Shown piece by piece: positions 45,302 through 53,566 of a stretch of DNA of 64,000 nucleotides. The position numbers and the translations under genes are program-made. Under the pieces are notes generated by a model that was given only the letters and a program-made list of their open reading frames with translations, had not been told where the DNA came from and ran no database searches. The DNA comes from Roseomonas sp. GC11 (GTDB lineage: Bacteria > Pseudomonadota > Alphaproteobacteria > Acetobacterales > Acetobacteraceae), in NCBI RefSeq assembly GCF_024437745.1, contig NZ_JANFNY010000012.1, positions 11,692 through 75,691 on the forward strand, given 5' to 3'. Each line of letters opens with the position of its first letter. Position 1 is the stretch's first letter.

Positions 45302-45667
45302 TCAGTCGGCTTTCCTGAAGCGGGCCTGTGTCACGCTATCCCCGTCCAGCGCGGCCTCCAGCGCGCGGGCGCCATCGGCGCTGCGCAGCACCACCCAGAT
45401 TTCCTTGAACCAGGGCGCCTGACCGCGCGTGCGGGCCAGGAAGAGCCGATCCAGCGCGATGGCCACCGGGTTGCGCGGCTGGCAGCAGGCGCAGCCCACC
45501 GGGTGTGGCTGGGGCGGCGGCGCGGCGAAGCGTTCCACCACAGCGGGGCTGGCGGGCAGGGGGGCACCATCCTCGGCCAGCAGCACGGCGCCCGGGGGCA
45601 CGGCGGCGGCCTCGGCGAGGCGGAGCGGGGTTCGGGCATCCAGGGACCAGCGCATAATGCTAGACAT
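45302..45667 (-). CDS. Small CxCC-motif protein, divergent from the metH regulator
   Basis: A 121-aa soluble protein with no assigned family. In the middle, PVGCACCQPRNPVAIALDRLF resembles the CxCC zinc/metal site and following helix of CobW/ZNG1 metallochaperone GTPases. No P-loop or other GTPase motif is present, so at most it is a fragment-like relative. The first ATG overlaps the inverted repeat shared with the ArsR-methyltransferase gene; a second Met four codons on is also possible. Divergence from that regulator suggests co-regulation with methionine or cobalamin genes. Confidence 0.65.
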   Translation of the reverse strand: MSSIMRWSLDARTPLRLAEAAAVPPGAVLLAEDGAPLPASPAVVERFAAPPPQPHPVGCACCQPRNPVAIALDRLFLARTRGQAPWFKEIWVVLRSADGARALEAALDGDSVTQARFRKAD

Positions 45668-45684
45668 AAAGAACTCTTTATGTC
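45663..45684. promoter_or_regulatory. Inverted-repeat operator between the CxCC gene and the ArsR-methyltransferase gene
   Basis: GACATAAAG-AACT-CTTTATGTC: perfect 9-bp arms, 4-nt spacer, AT-rich in a GC-rich background, lying 11 nt before the regulator's ATG and over the start of the divergent gene. Size and spacing suit an ArsR/SmtB-type winged-helix dimer, so autoregulation and control of both directions are likely. Confidence 0.7.
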
Positions 45685-45695
45685 ATCCGCAAGGC

Positions 45696-46643
45696 ATGGA
45701 GCCCTTGCTGGCGCAATTGCGCGCCGCCGCCGAACCGACCCGCCTCCGCCTGCTGGCGCTCTGCGCCCGCGGGGCCTTCTGCGTGACCGAGCTGTGCGCC
45801 ATTCTGGGCCAGAGCCAGCCGCGCCTGTCGCGCCACCTGAAGCTGCTGGTCGAGGCCGGGCTGCTGGAGCGGCTGCCGGAAGGCGCCAATGTCTATTTCC
45901 AGCTTCCGCCGGAGGCCGATCTGGTGCGCCACATGCTGGCCCGCCTGCCGGAGGAGGATACCACCATCGCCGCCGACCGCCGCGCCGCCGCGCGCATCGC
46001 GGCGGAGCGGGCGCGCGCCGCCTCGGATTCCTTCCGCCGCCATGGCGCGGACTGGGACGAGATGCGCGCCCTCGGCCTGCCTGGCCCGGCGATCGAGGCG
46101 GCGCTGCTGGCGCTGCTGCCGGGGCGGCTGCGGCGGGTGGCGGATATCGGCACCGGCACGGGGCGGCTGCTGGAGGTGCTGGCGCCGCGCGCCGGCGCCG
46201 TGCTGGGGCTGGATGCCAGCCGCGAGATGCTGGCCCTGGCCCGCGCCCGCCTGGGGGAGCGTGGCCTCGCCCATGCCACGGTGCGGCTGGCCGACATGTA
46301 CCGCCTGCCCCTGCCGGATGGCGGCTTCGACCTCGCCACGCTGCAGATGGTGCTGCACTACGCCGAGGACCCGGCCGCCGCCCTGGCCGAGGCCGCGCGC
46401 ATCCTGAGCCCCGAGGGGCTGCTGGTGGTGATCGACCTCGCCCCGCATGCGCGGCAGGATGTGCTGGAGAGCCAGGCGCATCGCTGGCCCGGCTTCGATG
46501 ACGCGGCGATGGCCGGCTGGCTCGGCGCCGCCGGCTGCGCGCCGCTGCCGCCGGTGGAACTGGCCGGCCCGCTGCCGGTGCGGCTCTGGCCGGCGCGGCG
46601 GCTGGCCCTGCCGGTGGCCGCCGAGCCGGCCCTGCATTTCTGA
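45696..46643 (+). CDS. ArsR-family regulator fused to a SAM-dependent methyltransferase domain
   Basis: A 315-aa fusion. Residues about 1-90 form an ArsR winged helix: LRAAAEPTRLRLLALCARGAFCVTELCAILGQSQPRLSRHLKLLVEAGLLERLPEG. From about 145 on there is a class I methyltransferase fold, with RRVADIGTGTGRLLEVLAP (motif I), GLDASREMLALAR (motif II) and LATLQMVLHYAEDPAAALAEAARIL. Such fusions stand upstream of metH/metF in many Alphaproteobacteria and probably sense SAM or SAH through the methyltransferase pocket. The ATG chosen lies just after the palindromic operator. metH follows after 38 nt. Confidence 0.92.
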   Translation: MEPLLAQLRAAAEPTRLRLLALCARGAFCVTELCAILGQSQPRLSRHLKLLVEAGLLERLPEGANVYFQLPPEADLVRHMLARLPEEDTTIAADRRAAARIAAERARAASDSFRRHGADWDEMRALGLPGPAIEAALLALLPGRLRRVADIGTGTGRLLEVLAPRAGAVLGLDASREMLALARARLGERGLAHATVRLADMYRLPLPDGGFDLATLQMVLHYAEDPAAALAEAARILSPEGLLVVIDLAPHARQDVLESQAHRWPGFDDAAMAGWLGAAGCAPLPPVELAGPLPVRLWPARRLALPVAAEPALHF

Positions 46644-46681
46644 TCTGACCTGACTCCCCATCACCGAGAAGGCCCCGCCCC

Positions 46682-49600
46682 ATGGCCCGTCCGTCCCTGC
46701 TCGAAGCCCTGGCTGACCGCGTGCTGCTCTGCGATGGCGGCATGGGCAGCCGCGTCCAGGCCCTCACCCTCGATGTCGAGAAGGATTACTGGGGCAAGGA
46801 GAACTGCACCGAGGTGCTGAACCTCTCCCGCCCTGAGCTCGTGCGCGAGATCCACCGCGGCTATTACGAGGCCGGGTCGGACATGGTGCTGACCAACAGC
46901 TTCGGCGGCTCCCCCATCACGCTGGAGGAGTTCCAGCTGGGCAGCCGCGCCTTCGAGATCAACAGGCTCTCGGTGGAGCTGGCGCGCGAGGCGGCGGAGA
47001 GTTTCGCGGATGGGCGCGACCGCTGGGTGATCGGCGATATCGGCCCGGGGACGAAGCTGCCGAGCCTCGGGCATATCGACTATGACACGCTGGAAGCCGC
47101 GCTGGCCGAGCAGTGCCGCGGGCTGATCGCCGGCGGCGCCGATGCGCTGCTGACCGAGACCAACCAGGACACGCTGTTCATCAAGGCGGCGGTGAATGCC
47201 GCCAAGCTCGCGCTGCGCGAGGCCGGGAAAGACATCCCGATCTTCGTGCAGGTGACGGTGGAGACCACCGGCACGCTGCTGGTGGGCGCCGATATCGCGG
47301 CGGCGGCGACGGTGGTGCAGGCGCTGGACGTGCCGCTGATGGGGCTGAACTGCGCCACCGGCCCGCAGGAAATGGCCGAGCATGTGCGGTATCTGGCGAA
47401 GAACTGGCCCGGCCTCGTCTCCGTCCAGCCCAATGCCGGCCTGCCGGAACTGGTGGATGGGCGGACGCATTACCCCCTCGCCCCCGCCGAGATGGCGGTG
47501 TGGATGGAGCGCTTCGTCACCGAGGACGGGGTGAACCTCGTGGGCGGCTGCTGCGGCACCTCGACGCCGCATATCCAGGCGCTGGATGCCATGCTGCGGA
47601 AGGTGGGGGGCGGCCGCTTCCGCCCGGCGCCGGTGAAGCGCCTCGTCCACTGGGTGCCGCAGGTGGCGAGCCTCTACGGCGCCACCACGCTGCGCCAGGA
47701 GAATGCCTATTTCTCCATCGGCGAGCGCTGCAACGCCAATGGCTCCAAGGCGTGGCGCGAGCGGCAGGCGGCGCATGACTGGGATGGCTGCGTCGCCATG
47801 GGGCGGGAGCAGGTGGGGGAGGGCTCCAACTCCCTCGACATCTGCACCGCCTTTGTCGGCCGCGACGAAATGGCGGAGATGAACGAGGTGGTGCGCCGCT
47901 TCACCAGCAGCGTCAACGCGCCGCTGGTGATCGACAGCACCGAGACGCCGGTGATCGAGGCCGCGCTGAAGCTGCATGGCGGCAAGCCCATCATCAACTC
48001 GATCAATTTCGAGGATGGCGAGGGGCATGCGACGGACCGCATGATCCTGGCGAAGAAGTTCGGCGCCGCCGTCATCGCGCTCACCATCGACGAGGTGGGC
48101 ATGGCCAAGACGGCCGAGGACAAGCTGCGCATCGCCGAGCGGCTGGTGGATTTCGCCTGCACCAGGCATGGCCTGCCGCAGAGCGACCTGCTGATCGACC
48201 CGCTGACCTTCACCATCGCCACCGGCAATGAGGATGACCGCAAGCTGGGGCTGTGGACGCTGGAGGGCATCCGCATGATCCGGGAGAAGTTCCCGGACAT
48301 CCAGATCATCCTCGGCCTGTCCAATATCTCTTTCGGTTTGAATCCGGCGGCGCGGCACGTGCTGAACTCGGTGTTCCTCGACCACGCGGTGAAGGCGGGG
48401 ATGACGGGAGCGATCGTGCATGTCTCCAAGATCAAGCCGCTGCACGCCATCCCGCCGGAAGAGGTGAAGGTCGCCGAGGATCTGATCTTCGACCGCCGCA
48501 GCGAGGGCTATGACCCGCTGCAGAAGCTGCTGGAGATGTTCGCCGGCCGGAAGGCGGCGGATGCGGCGGCGAAGAAGCGGGCGGAGACGGTGGAAGGCCG
48601 GCTGAAGGACCGCATCGTCGATGGCGACCGCAAGGGGCTGGACCTGGAACTGGCCGATGCCATGGCCCAGGGCTGGAAGCCGCTCGACATCATCAACGGC
48701 ATCCTGCTGGAAGGCATGAAGGTCGTCGGCGAGCTGTTCGGCGCCGGCAAGATGCAGCTTCCCTTTGTGCTGCAATCGGCCGAGACGATGAAGGCCGCTG
48801 TCGCCTACCTCGAACCTTTCATGGAGAAGATCGAGGGGCAGGAGAAGGGCACCATCGTCCTCGCCACGGTGAAGGGCGATGTGCACGATATCGGCAAGAA
48901 CCTCGTCGATATCATCCTCACCAACAATGGCTACAAGGTCATCAATCTCGGCATCAAGGTGCCGCTGAACGAGATGGTGGCGGCGGTGCGGGAACACCGT
49001 GCCCATGCCATCGGCATGTCCGGCCTCCTCGTCAAATCCACGGTGGTGATGAAGGAGAATCTGGAAGAAATGTCGCGCCTCGGCGTCGGGGTGCCGGTGC
49101 TGCTGGGCGGCGCCGCGCTGACGCGCAACTTCGTCGAGGAGGATTGCGTCCGCGCCTATGCCAGCGGCCGCGTCGCCTATGCGCGCGATGCCTTTGACGG
49201 GCTGCACCTGATGGACAAGGTGATGGGCCAGGATTTCGACGGCTATATCGCCGCGCTGCAATCCAAGCGCGCCGGCAAGTCGAAGAACACCGCCCGCACC
49301 CTGGGCACCGCCGACCCGCGCGGCTTCGCGCCCGTCGATGTGAACTATGCCCAGGCGCGCCGCCGCCGCGTGACGGAAGGCGAGGCCGTGCCCGTGCCGC
49401 CCTTCTGGGGCGCGCGGGTGATGGAGGCGGACCCGAAGGCCATCATCCCCTTCATCAACGAGCGCAGCCTCTACCAGTTCCAGTGGGGCTTCCGGAAGCA
49501 GGGGCGCAGCCTGGAGGATTTCATCGGCTGGGCGAAGCAGGAGCTGCGCCCGGTGCTGAAGCGCATGCTCACCCTGGCGGAGCAGGAAAAAATCCTGCGC

Positions 49601-50182
49601 CCGCAGGCCATCTACGGCTATTGGAAATGCGCCGGCCAGGGCAATGACCTCGTGCTGTTCGAGGAGGATGGCGTCACCGAGGCCACGCGCTTCACCCTGC
49701 CGCGCCAGCCGAGGGATGATGGCGAGTGCATCGCCGATTTCGTGCGCGACATCGCCGATGGCCCGGCGGCGCGCGACGTGATCGGGCTCCAGGTCGTCAC
49801 CGTCGGCCAGAAGGCCAGCGACGTGGCGCGCGAGTGGTTCGAGGGCAACCGCTACCAGGATTATCTCTACCTGCACGGCCTCTCGGTGGAGATGGCCGAG
49901 GCCATGGCGGAATACATCCACAAGCGCATCCGCGCCGAACTCGGCTATGCCGGGGAGGATGACCGGGACATGGAGAAGATGCTGGCCCAGGGCTATCGCG
50001 GCGGGCGCTACTCTTTCGGCTATCCCGCCTGCCCGCGGCTGGAGGACCAGGCGCCGCTGCTGAAGCTGCTCCAGGCGGAGCGGATCGGCGTCTCCATCAG
50101 CGATGAGTGGCAGCTCCACCCGGAGCAGTCCACCAGCGCCATCGTGCTGCACCATCCGCGCGCGAAGTATTTTTCGGTTTAA
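46682..50182 (+). CDS. metH: Cobalamin-dependent methionine synthase
   Basis: Methylates homocysteine with 5-methyltetrahydrofolate through B12 (1166 aa). Domains in order: homocysteine-binding barrel with zinc cysteines (GLNCATGP, VGGCCGTSTPHI); pterin-binding domain (SIGERCNANGSKAWRE, DPLTFTIATG); four-helix cap; B12 domain with axial His735 in VKGDVHDIGKN and the SGLLVKST loop; C-terminal SAM-binding reactivation domain (HGLSVEMAEAMAEYIHKRI, GYPACPRLEDQ). All domains are present. It is downstream of the ArsR-methyltransferase regulator, probably in one operon. Homocysteine comes from AhcY. Confidence 0.98.
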   Translation: MARPSLLEALADRVLLCDGGMGSRVQALTLDVEKDYWGKENCTEVLNLSRPELVREIHRGYYEAGSDMVLTNSFGGSPITLEEFQLGSRAFEINRLSVELAREAAESFADGRDRWVIGDIGPGTKLPSLGHIDYDTLEAALAEQCRGLIAGGADALLTETNQDTLFIKAAVNAAKLALREAGKDIPIFVQVTVETTGTLLVGADIAAAATVVQALDVPLMGLNCATGPQEMAEHVRYLAKNWPGLVSVQPNAGLPELVDGRTHYPLAPAEMAVWMERFVTEDGVNLVGGCCGTSTPHIQALDAMLRKVGGGRFRPAPVKRLVHWVPQVASLYGATTLRQENAYFSIGERCNANGSKAWRERQAAHDWDGCVAMGREQVGEGSNSLDICTAFVGRDEMAEMNEVVRRFTSSVNAPLVIDSTETPVIEAALKLHGGKPIINSINFEDGEGHATDRMILAKKFGAAVIALTIDEVGMAKTAEDKLRIAERLVDFACTRHGLPQSDLLIDPLTFTIATGNEDDRKLGLWTLEGIRMIREKFPDIQIILGLSNISFGLNPAARHVLNSVFLDHAVKAGMTGAIVHVSKIKPLHAIPPEEVKVAEDLIFDRRSEGYDPLQKLLEMFAGRKAADAAAKKRAETVEGRLKDRIVDGDRKGLDLELADAMAQGWKPLDIINGILLEGMKVVGELFGAGKMQLPFVLQSAETMKAAVAYLEPFMEKIEGQEKGTIVLATVKGDVHDIGKNLVDIILTNNGYKVINLGIKVPLNEMVAAVREHRAHAIGMSGLLVKSTVVMKENLEEMSRLGVGVPVLLGGAALTRNFVEEDCVRAYASGRVAYARDAFDGLHLMDKVMGQDFDGYIAALQSKRAGKSKNTARTLGTADPRGFAPVDVNYAQARRRRVTEGEAVPVPPFWGARVMEADPKAIIPFINERSLYQFQWGFRKQGRSLEDFIGWAKQELRPVLKRMLTLAEQEKILRPQAIYGYWKCAGQGNDLVLFEEDGVTEATRFTLPRQPRDDGECIADFVRDIADGPAARDVIGLQVVTVGQKASDVAREWFEGNRYQDYLYLHGLSVEMAEAMAEYIHKRIRAELGYAGEDDRDMEKMLAQGYRGGRYSFGYPACPRLEDQAPLLKLLQAERIGVSISDEWQLHPEQSTSAIVLHHPRAKYFSV

Positions 50183-50190
50183 GGAAAAGC

Positions 50191-50308
50191 GTTCTTTTTT
50201 ACAAAAAAGAACCAAAAAACTTTTTTCAGTCTGCGTCCCGCTTCAGGCCTGAGGCGGGGCGCTCAACGGAAAAAGTCTTTTTGCTTCTTTTTCTTCAGAA
50301 AAAGAAGA
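50191..50308 (+). repeat. Family A composite repeat (boxes 1, 2, 3)
   Basis: Box 1 GTTCTTTTTT-AC-AAAAAAGAAC, AAAAAACTTTTTT, box 2 (GCGTCCCGC, TTCAGGCCTGAGG, CGGGGCGC with one mismatch) and box 3 CTTCTTTTTC/GAAAAAGAAG. It begins 9 nt after the metH stop. Confidence 0.82.
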
Positions 50309-50424
50309 TTCTTCCCTTGGCCCTCTCTTTGAAAAAAGACGGCTCAGGCCTGGGCGTTTCGGATTTCCCAATCCGGGGCGGGGTGGCTTAGAACCCGGTT
50401 CTGGACAAGGCGGGATGGTGGTGG

Positions 50425-51312
50425 ATGGACCGTGCGACGACGCTCGCGGCGGGCAGTGTGGGCGTGTCCGTGGCGGTGCTCGGGCTGAAGGCCATTGCCT
50501 GGTGGCTGACCGGCAGCGTGGCGCTGATGGCCGATGCGCTGGAGTCCATCGTCAATGTCGCCGCCGCCTGCGCGGCGCTGCTGGCCATCCGCGTCTCCGC
50601 CGCGCCGCCGGATGCCAATCATCCCTATGGCCATGCCAAGGCCGAGTATTTCTCGGCGGTGCTGGAAGGCGTGCTGATCGTCGTCGCCGCGCTGCTGATC
50701 CTGAACGAGACTTGGCAGGCCTGGTTCAACCCGCGCGCGCCGGAGCAGGCGGGGGTGGGCCTCGCGGTGTCCGTCTGCGCCACGGCGATCAATTTCGGCT
50801 GGGCCGGGCTGCTGACGCGGGCGGGGCGGCGGCTGCGCTCCCCGGCGCTGCTGGCCGATGCGCGGCACCTGATGGCGGATGTCGTCACCTCCGGCGGCGT
50901 GGTGCTGGGCGTGGGCGCGGTGGCGATGACGGGCGTGCTCTGGCTCGACCCGCTGCTGGCCGGGCTGACGGCGGTGAACATCCTGTTCTCCGGCTGGCAG
51001 CTGCTGCGCGAGAGCGTGGGCGGGCTGATGGACGAGGCGGTGGAGCCGGCGCAGTTGGGCCGCATCCGCACCCTGGTCTCGCAGGAGGCGGAAGGCGCGA
51101 TCGAGGCGCATGACCTGCGCACCCGCCATGCCGGCCGGACCACCTTCGTGGAGTTCCACCTCGTCGTCCCCGGCGGGATGACGGTGGCGCAGGCGCATGA
51201 GATTTGTGATCGCATCGAAACAGCCCTGAAAGCCGAGCTTGGCAGCGCCGTGATCACCATCCATGTGGAGCCGGAGGAAAAGGCGAAGCACCAGGGGGTG
51301 CTTGTTCTCTAG
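50425..51312 (+). CDS. Cation diffusion facilitator metal transporter
   Basis: A 295-aa CDF (SLC30-like) antiporter. Membrane region with LTGSVALMADALESIVNVAAA (metal site Asp in TM2) and HPYGHAKAEYFSA between TM2 and TM3. TM5 carries the second metal site (LLADARHLMADVVTSGGV). A cytoplasmic C-terminal dimer domain follows (HDLRTRHAGRTTFVEFHLVVPGGMTVAQAHEICDRIE). It exports Zn, Co, Fe or Mn in exchange for protons. The A-D/H-D site pattern cannot settle the metal. The adenosyltransferase gene starts 10 nt later. Confidence 0.93.
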   Translation: MDRATTLAAGSVGVSVAVLGLKAIAWWLTGSVALMADALESIVNVAAACAALLAIRVSAAPPDANHPYGHAKAEYFSAVLEGVLIVVAALLILNETWQAWFNPRAPEQAGVGLAVSVCATAINFGWAGLLTRAGRRLRSPALLADARHLMADVVTSGGVVLGVGAVAMTGVLWLDPLLAGLTAVNILFSGWQLLRESVGGLMDEAVEPAQLGRIRTLVSQEAEGAIEAHDLRTRHAGRTTFVEFHLVVPGGMTVAQAHEICDRIETALKAELGSAVITIHVEPEEKAKHQGVLVL

Positions 51313-51322
51313 GGGCTGAGGC

Positions 51323-51874
51323 ATGGTCAGGCTGGATGTGATCACCACCCGTGGCGGCGATGGCGGGCAGACCTCGCTGGGCGACGGCACGCGGGTGCGC
51401 AAGGACGCGCTGCGGATCGAGGCGATCGGCGTGGTGGATGAGCTGAACGCGACGCTGGGCCTGCTGCGCCTGCACACCGAAGGCGAGACGGATGCCATGC
51501 TGGCGCGCATCCAGAACGACCTGTTCGACCTCGGCGCCGATCTCTGCGTGCCGGAGGACAGTTCGCGCGACCGGCTGCGCATGGCGGACAGCCAGTGCGC
51601 CCGGCTGGAGGCGGAGGTGGCGGCGATGAATGAGGGCCTGCCGCCGCTGCGCTCCTTCATCCTGCCGGGGGGCACGCCGGCGGCGGCGCATGCGCATCTG
51701 GCGCGCACCGTGGCGCGGCGGGCGGAGCGTATCCTGGTGGCCCTGGCCGCTACCGAGCCGCTCAACCCCGTGGCTGTGCGCTACCTCAACCGTCTGTCGG
51801 ACCACCTCTTCGTGGCCTCGCGGGTGCTGAATGCCGGGGGCGACATCCTCTGGGTTCCCGGCGCCGCCCGCTGA
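51323..51874 (+). CDS. pduO: Corrinoid ATP adenosyltransferase, PduO type
   Basis: Transfers adenosyl from ATP to cob(I)alamin, making coenzyme B12 (183 aa). The ATP-binding N-terminus is TTRGGDGGQTSLGDG. The trimer helix motifs FILPGGTPAAAHAHLARTVARRAER and VRYLNRLSDHLFVASRVLN contain the conserved Arg and Asn-Arg-Leu-Ser-Asp. Length typical. It follows the CDF gene with a ribosome binding site GGGGCTGAGG. With metH 1.1 kb upstream, this stretch looks like a small cobalamin-use neighbourhood. Confidence 0.95.
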   Translation: MVRLDVITTRGGDGGQTSLGDGTRVRKDALRIEAIGVVDELNATLGLLRLHTEGETDAMLARIQNDLFDLGADLCVPEDSSRDRLRMADSQCARLEAEVAAMNEGLPPLRSFILPGGTPAAAHAHLARTVARRAERILVALAATEPLNPVAVRYLNRLSDHLFVASRVLNAGGDILWVPGAAR

Positions 51875-51909
51875 AAAAGTTTTTTGGTTCTTTTTTCCAA
51901 AAAAGAACC
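51874..51909. repeat. Family A repeat, box 1 only
   Basis: AAAAAGTTTTTT then GGTTCTTTTTT-CC-AAAAAAGAACC, starting at the last base of the adenosyltransferase stop codon. Convergent 51-nt gap to the ExoD gene, so it probably terminates both. Confidence 0.8.
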
Positions 51910-51925
51910 CTTTCTCTTTTCCTTC

Positions 51926-52567
51926 CTACAGCACCCACCCCAGCGCCTGCACCCCGACCCAGCAGAGCACCGCGAGCACGCCGGTGGCGAAGAGGCACCC
52001 CGCCATGGCCAGGGCCAGCCCGATGCCGGTGACGCGGCTATCCTGCTCGACGATGCCGAGGGCCATGACGATGGTGCCGAAGGCGGGTGGCCCGTTGGTC
52101 CCTGGCCCGGGCAGGATGAGCATGATGGCGGAATAGACCGTGGCCCAGCCCACCAGCCTTTCGGCGAAGGGGGTGATGAACCACCCGGCGCGGGGGCGGA
52201 CCAGCCTTTCGATGGGCTTCAGCCCGCGGGAGGAGGCGGAGGCCAGGCGCAGCAGGTCGGCGCGGCGCACGGTCTGGCGGGCGATGAAGCCGGGCAGGCG
52301 GGGCACGCGCAGGCCGAGGCCCATCTGCGCCCCCAGCACCAGCATGGGGATGCCGAAGACGCTGGCCATGCCCGGCAGCAGGCTGGGCAGGCAGAGCAGC
52401 AGGATCAGCAGGCCGAAGGCGCGCTCCCCGAAGGCTTCGGCCATGTCGCCCAGGCTGATGCGCTCGCCGGGAAAAGCGGCCGCGACCTCGGTCACGATGC
52501 GGGAGATCGGGGCGCCCTGCCCGTGATCCCCGGTATCCGGCGCGGGTGCGCCGGCGATGCCATCCAT
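51926..52567 (-). CDS. ExoD-family exopolysaccharide biosynthesis protein
   Basis: A 213-aa membrane protein of the ExoD family. The N-terminal segment has GERISLGDMAEAFGERAFGLLILLLCLPSLLP. The middle has FGIPMLVLGAQMGLGLRVPRLPGF, and the end has YSAIMLILPGPGTNGPPAFGTIVMALGIVE with two more membrane spans (about four in all). In Sinorhizobium, exoD mutants are affected in exopolysaccharide and alkaline tolerance; the mechanism is unknown. The ATG at 52567 gives a family-normal start. Confidence 0.88.
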   Translation of the reverse strand: MDGIAGAPAPDTGDHGQGAPISRIVTEVAAAFPGERISLGDMAEAFGERAFGLLILLLCLPSLLPGMASVFGIPMLVLGAQMGLGLRVPRLPGFIARQTVRRADLLRLASASSRGLKPIERLVRPRAGWFITPFAERLVGWATVYSAIMLILPGPGTNGPPAFGTIVMALGIVEQDSRVTGIGLALAMAGCLFATGVLAVLCWVGVQALGWVL

Positions 52568-52685
52568 ATTCTGTCGCCGCCCCTGGTGATGAGCCTCGCC
52601 TCGTGCCAGGAGATGAGGACGGCGCGGCGCCCGTTCAATCGCCCGCCACAACGGGATGCTGTGGGGTAAGCTCCGGGAGGGGCGC

Positions 52686-53303
52686 GTGGAGCCGGTGGAT
52701 CTGGCGCTGTGCCTGGCCGTCGATGTCTCGGCCAGCGTCGATTACGACGAGTTCGGGCTGATGGTGGGCGGGCTGGCCGCGGCCTTCCGCGCCCCGGAGA
52801 TCGTGGCGGCCTGCACGGCGGGGCCGCGCGGGGCGGTGGCGGTGGCGGTGCTGTTCTGGTCCTCGGCGCAGGATGTGGCGGTGCCCTGGATGCGGCTGGA
52901 CGGCCTGGCGGCGGCCACGGCCCTGGCCGATGCGCTGGAGGCGGCGCCGCGCCTGCCGGAGGCGGGGGCCACGGCGCTGGGGCCGGGCATGGCGGCGGCG
53001 CTGGCGCTGCTGGCGCGCTGCCCGGCGGAGGCGGCGCGCCTCGCGCTCGATGTCTCGGGCGATGGGGCGCATAATCAGGGGCGGCCACCCGGGCCGGTGC
53101 GCGATATCGGCGTGGGCGCGGGCGTCACCATCAACGCCCTGGCCGTGCTGAACGAGGAGCCGGACCTGCTGGAGCACTACACGGCGGAGGTGATCGGCGG
53201 CCCCGGCAGCTTCGCCATGAGCTGCGCCGATTACGCGGATTTCGCGGAGGCCATCCAGCGCAAGCTGCTGCGCGAGATCGAGAGGGATTTTATTTCAGTA
53301 TAA
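52686..53303 (+). CDS. DUF1194 VWA-like protein without signal peptide
   Basis: A 205-aa von Willebrand A-like domain protein. The MIDAS metal motif is LAVDVSASVDYDEF, with later acidic ligands in LDVSGDGAHNQG. The end, YTAEVIGGPGSFAMSCADYADFAEAIQRKLLREI, is typical of DUF1194. DUF1194 proteins normally carry a signal peptide; none precedes this domain. The GTG at 52686 has GGAGG 5 nt upstream. An ATG 30 nt earlier (215 aa) is an alternative and adds no signal either. Function unknown. Confidence 0.85.
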   Translation: MEPVDLALCLAVDVSASVDYDEFGLMVGGLAAAFRAPEIVAACTAGPRGAVAVAVLFWSSAQDVAVPWMRLDGLAAATALADALEAAPRLPEAGATALGPGMAAALALLARCPAEAARLALDVSGDGAHNQGRPPGPVRDIGVGAGVTINALAVLNEEPDLLEHYTAEVIGGPGSFAMSCADYADFAEAIQRKLLREIERDFISV

Positions 53304-53304
53304 A

Positions 53305-53413
53305 TACTTCTTTTTCTGAAGAAAAAGATTTTCTTTCAGGCTGCCGCCGTCTCCCGGCGCAGCGGGACGCTCAACGGATAAAAGTTTTTTGGTTCTTTTT
53401 TTCAAAAAAGAAC
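53305..53413 (-). repeat. Family A composite repeat, reverse orientation (boxes 3, 2, 1)
   Basis: Partially decayed box 3 (CTTCTTTTTCTGAAGAAAAAGA), asymmetric box 2 (GGCTGCCGCCGTCTCCC...GCGGGACGC), AAAAGTTTTTT and box 1 GGTTCTTTTTT/AAAAAAGAAC. It starts 2 nt after the DUF1194 stop. Confidence 0.8.
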
Positions 53414-53566
53414 ATTCTTGTTCTGGGAAAAATCTCTGCCCCGCCAGGGGTTCCCTTTGCCGCGCGAAGGGTGCAGCCTGGGAAGGCTTGTCTGTGCAGA
53501 GGCGCGGGTGGAGGGCCACCTGCCGGCTTCCGGATGGCGTTTCCCTGTCTTCCTCAGGACCCGAAC

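Noticed and set aside
46661-50215. A 1184-codon minus-strand frame opposite metH
   Set aside because: Its translation is His/Asp/Ala-rich with no motifs, the normal antisense shadow of a high-GC gene; metH itself is unambiguous.
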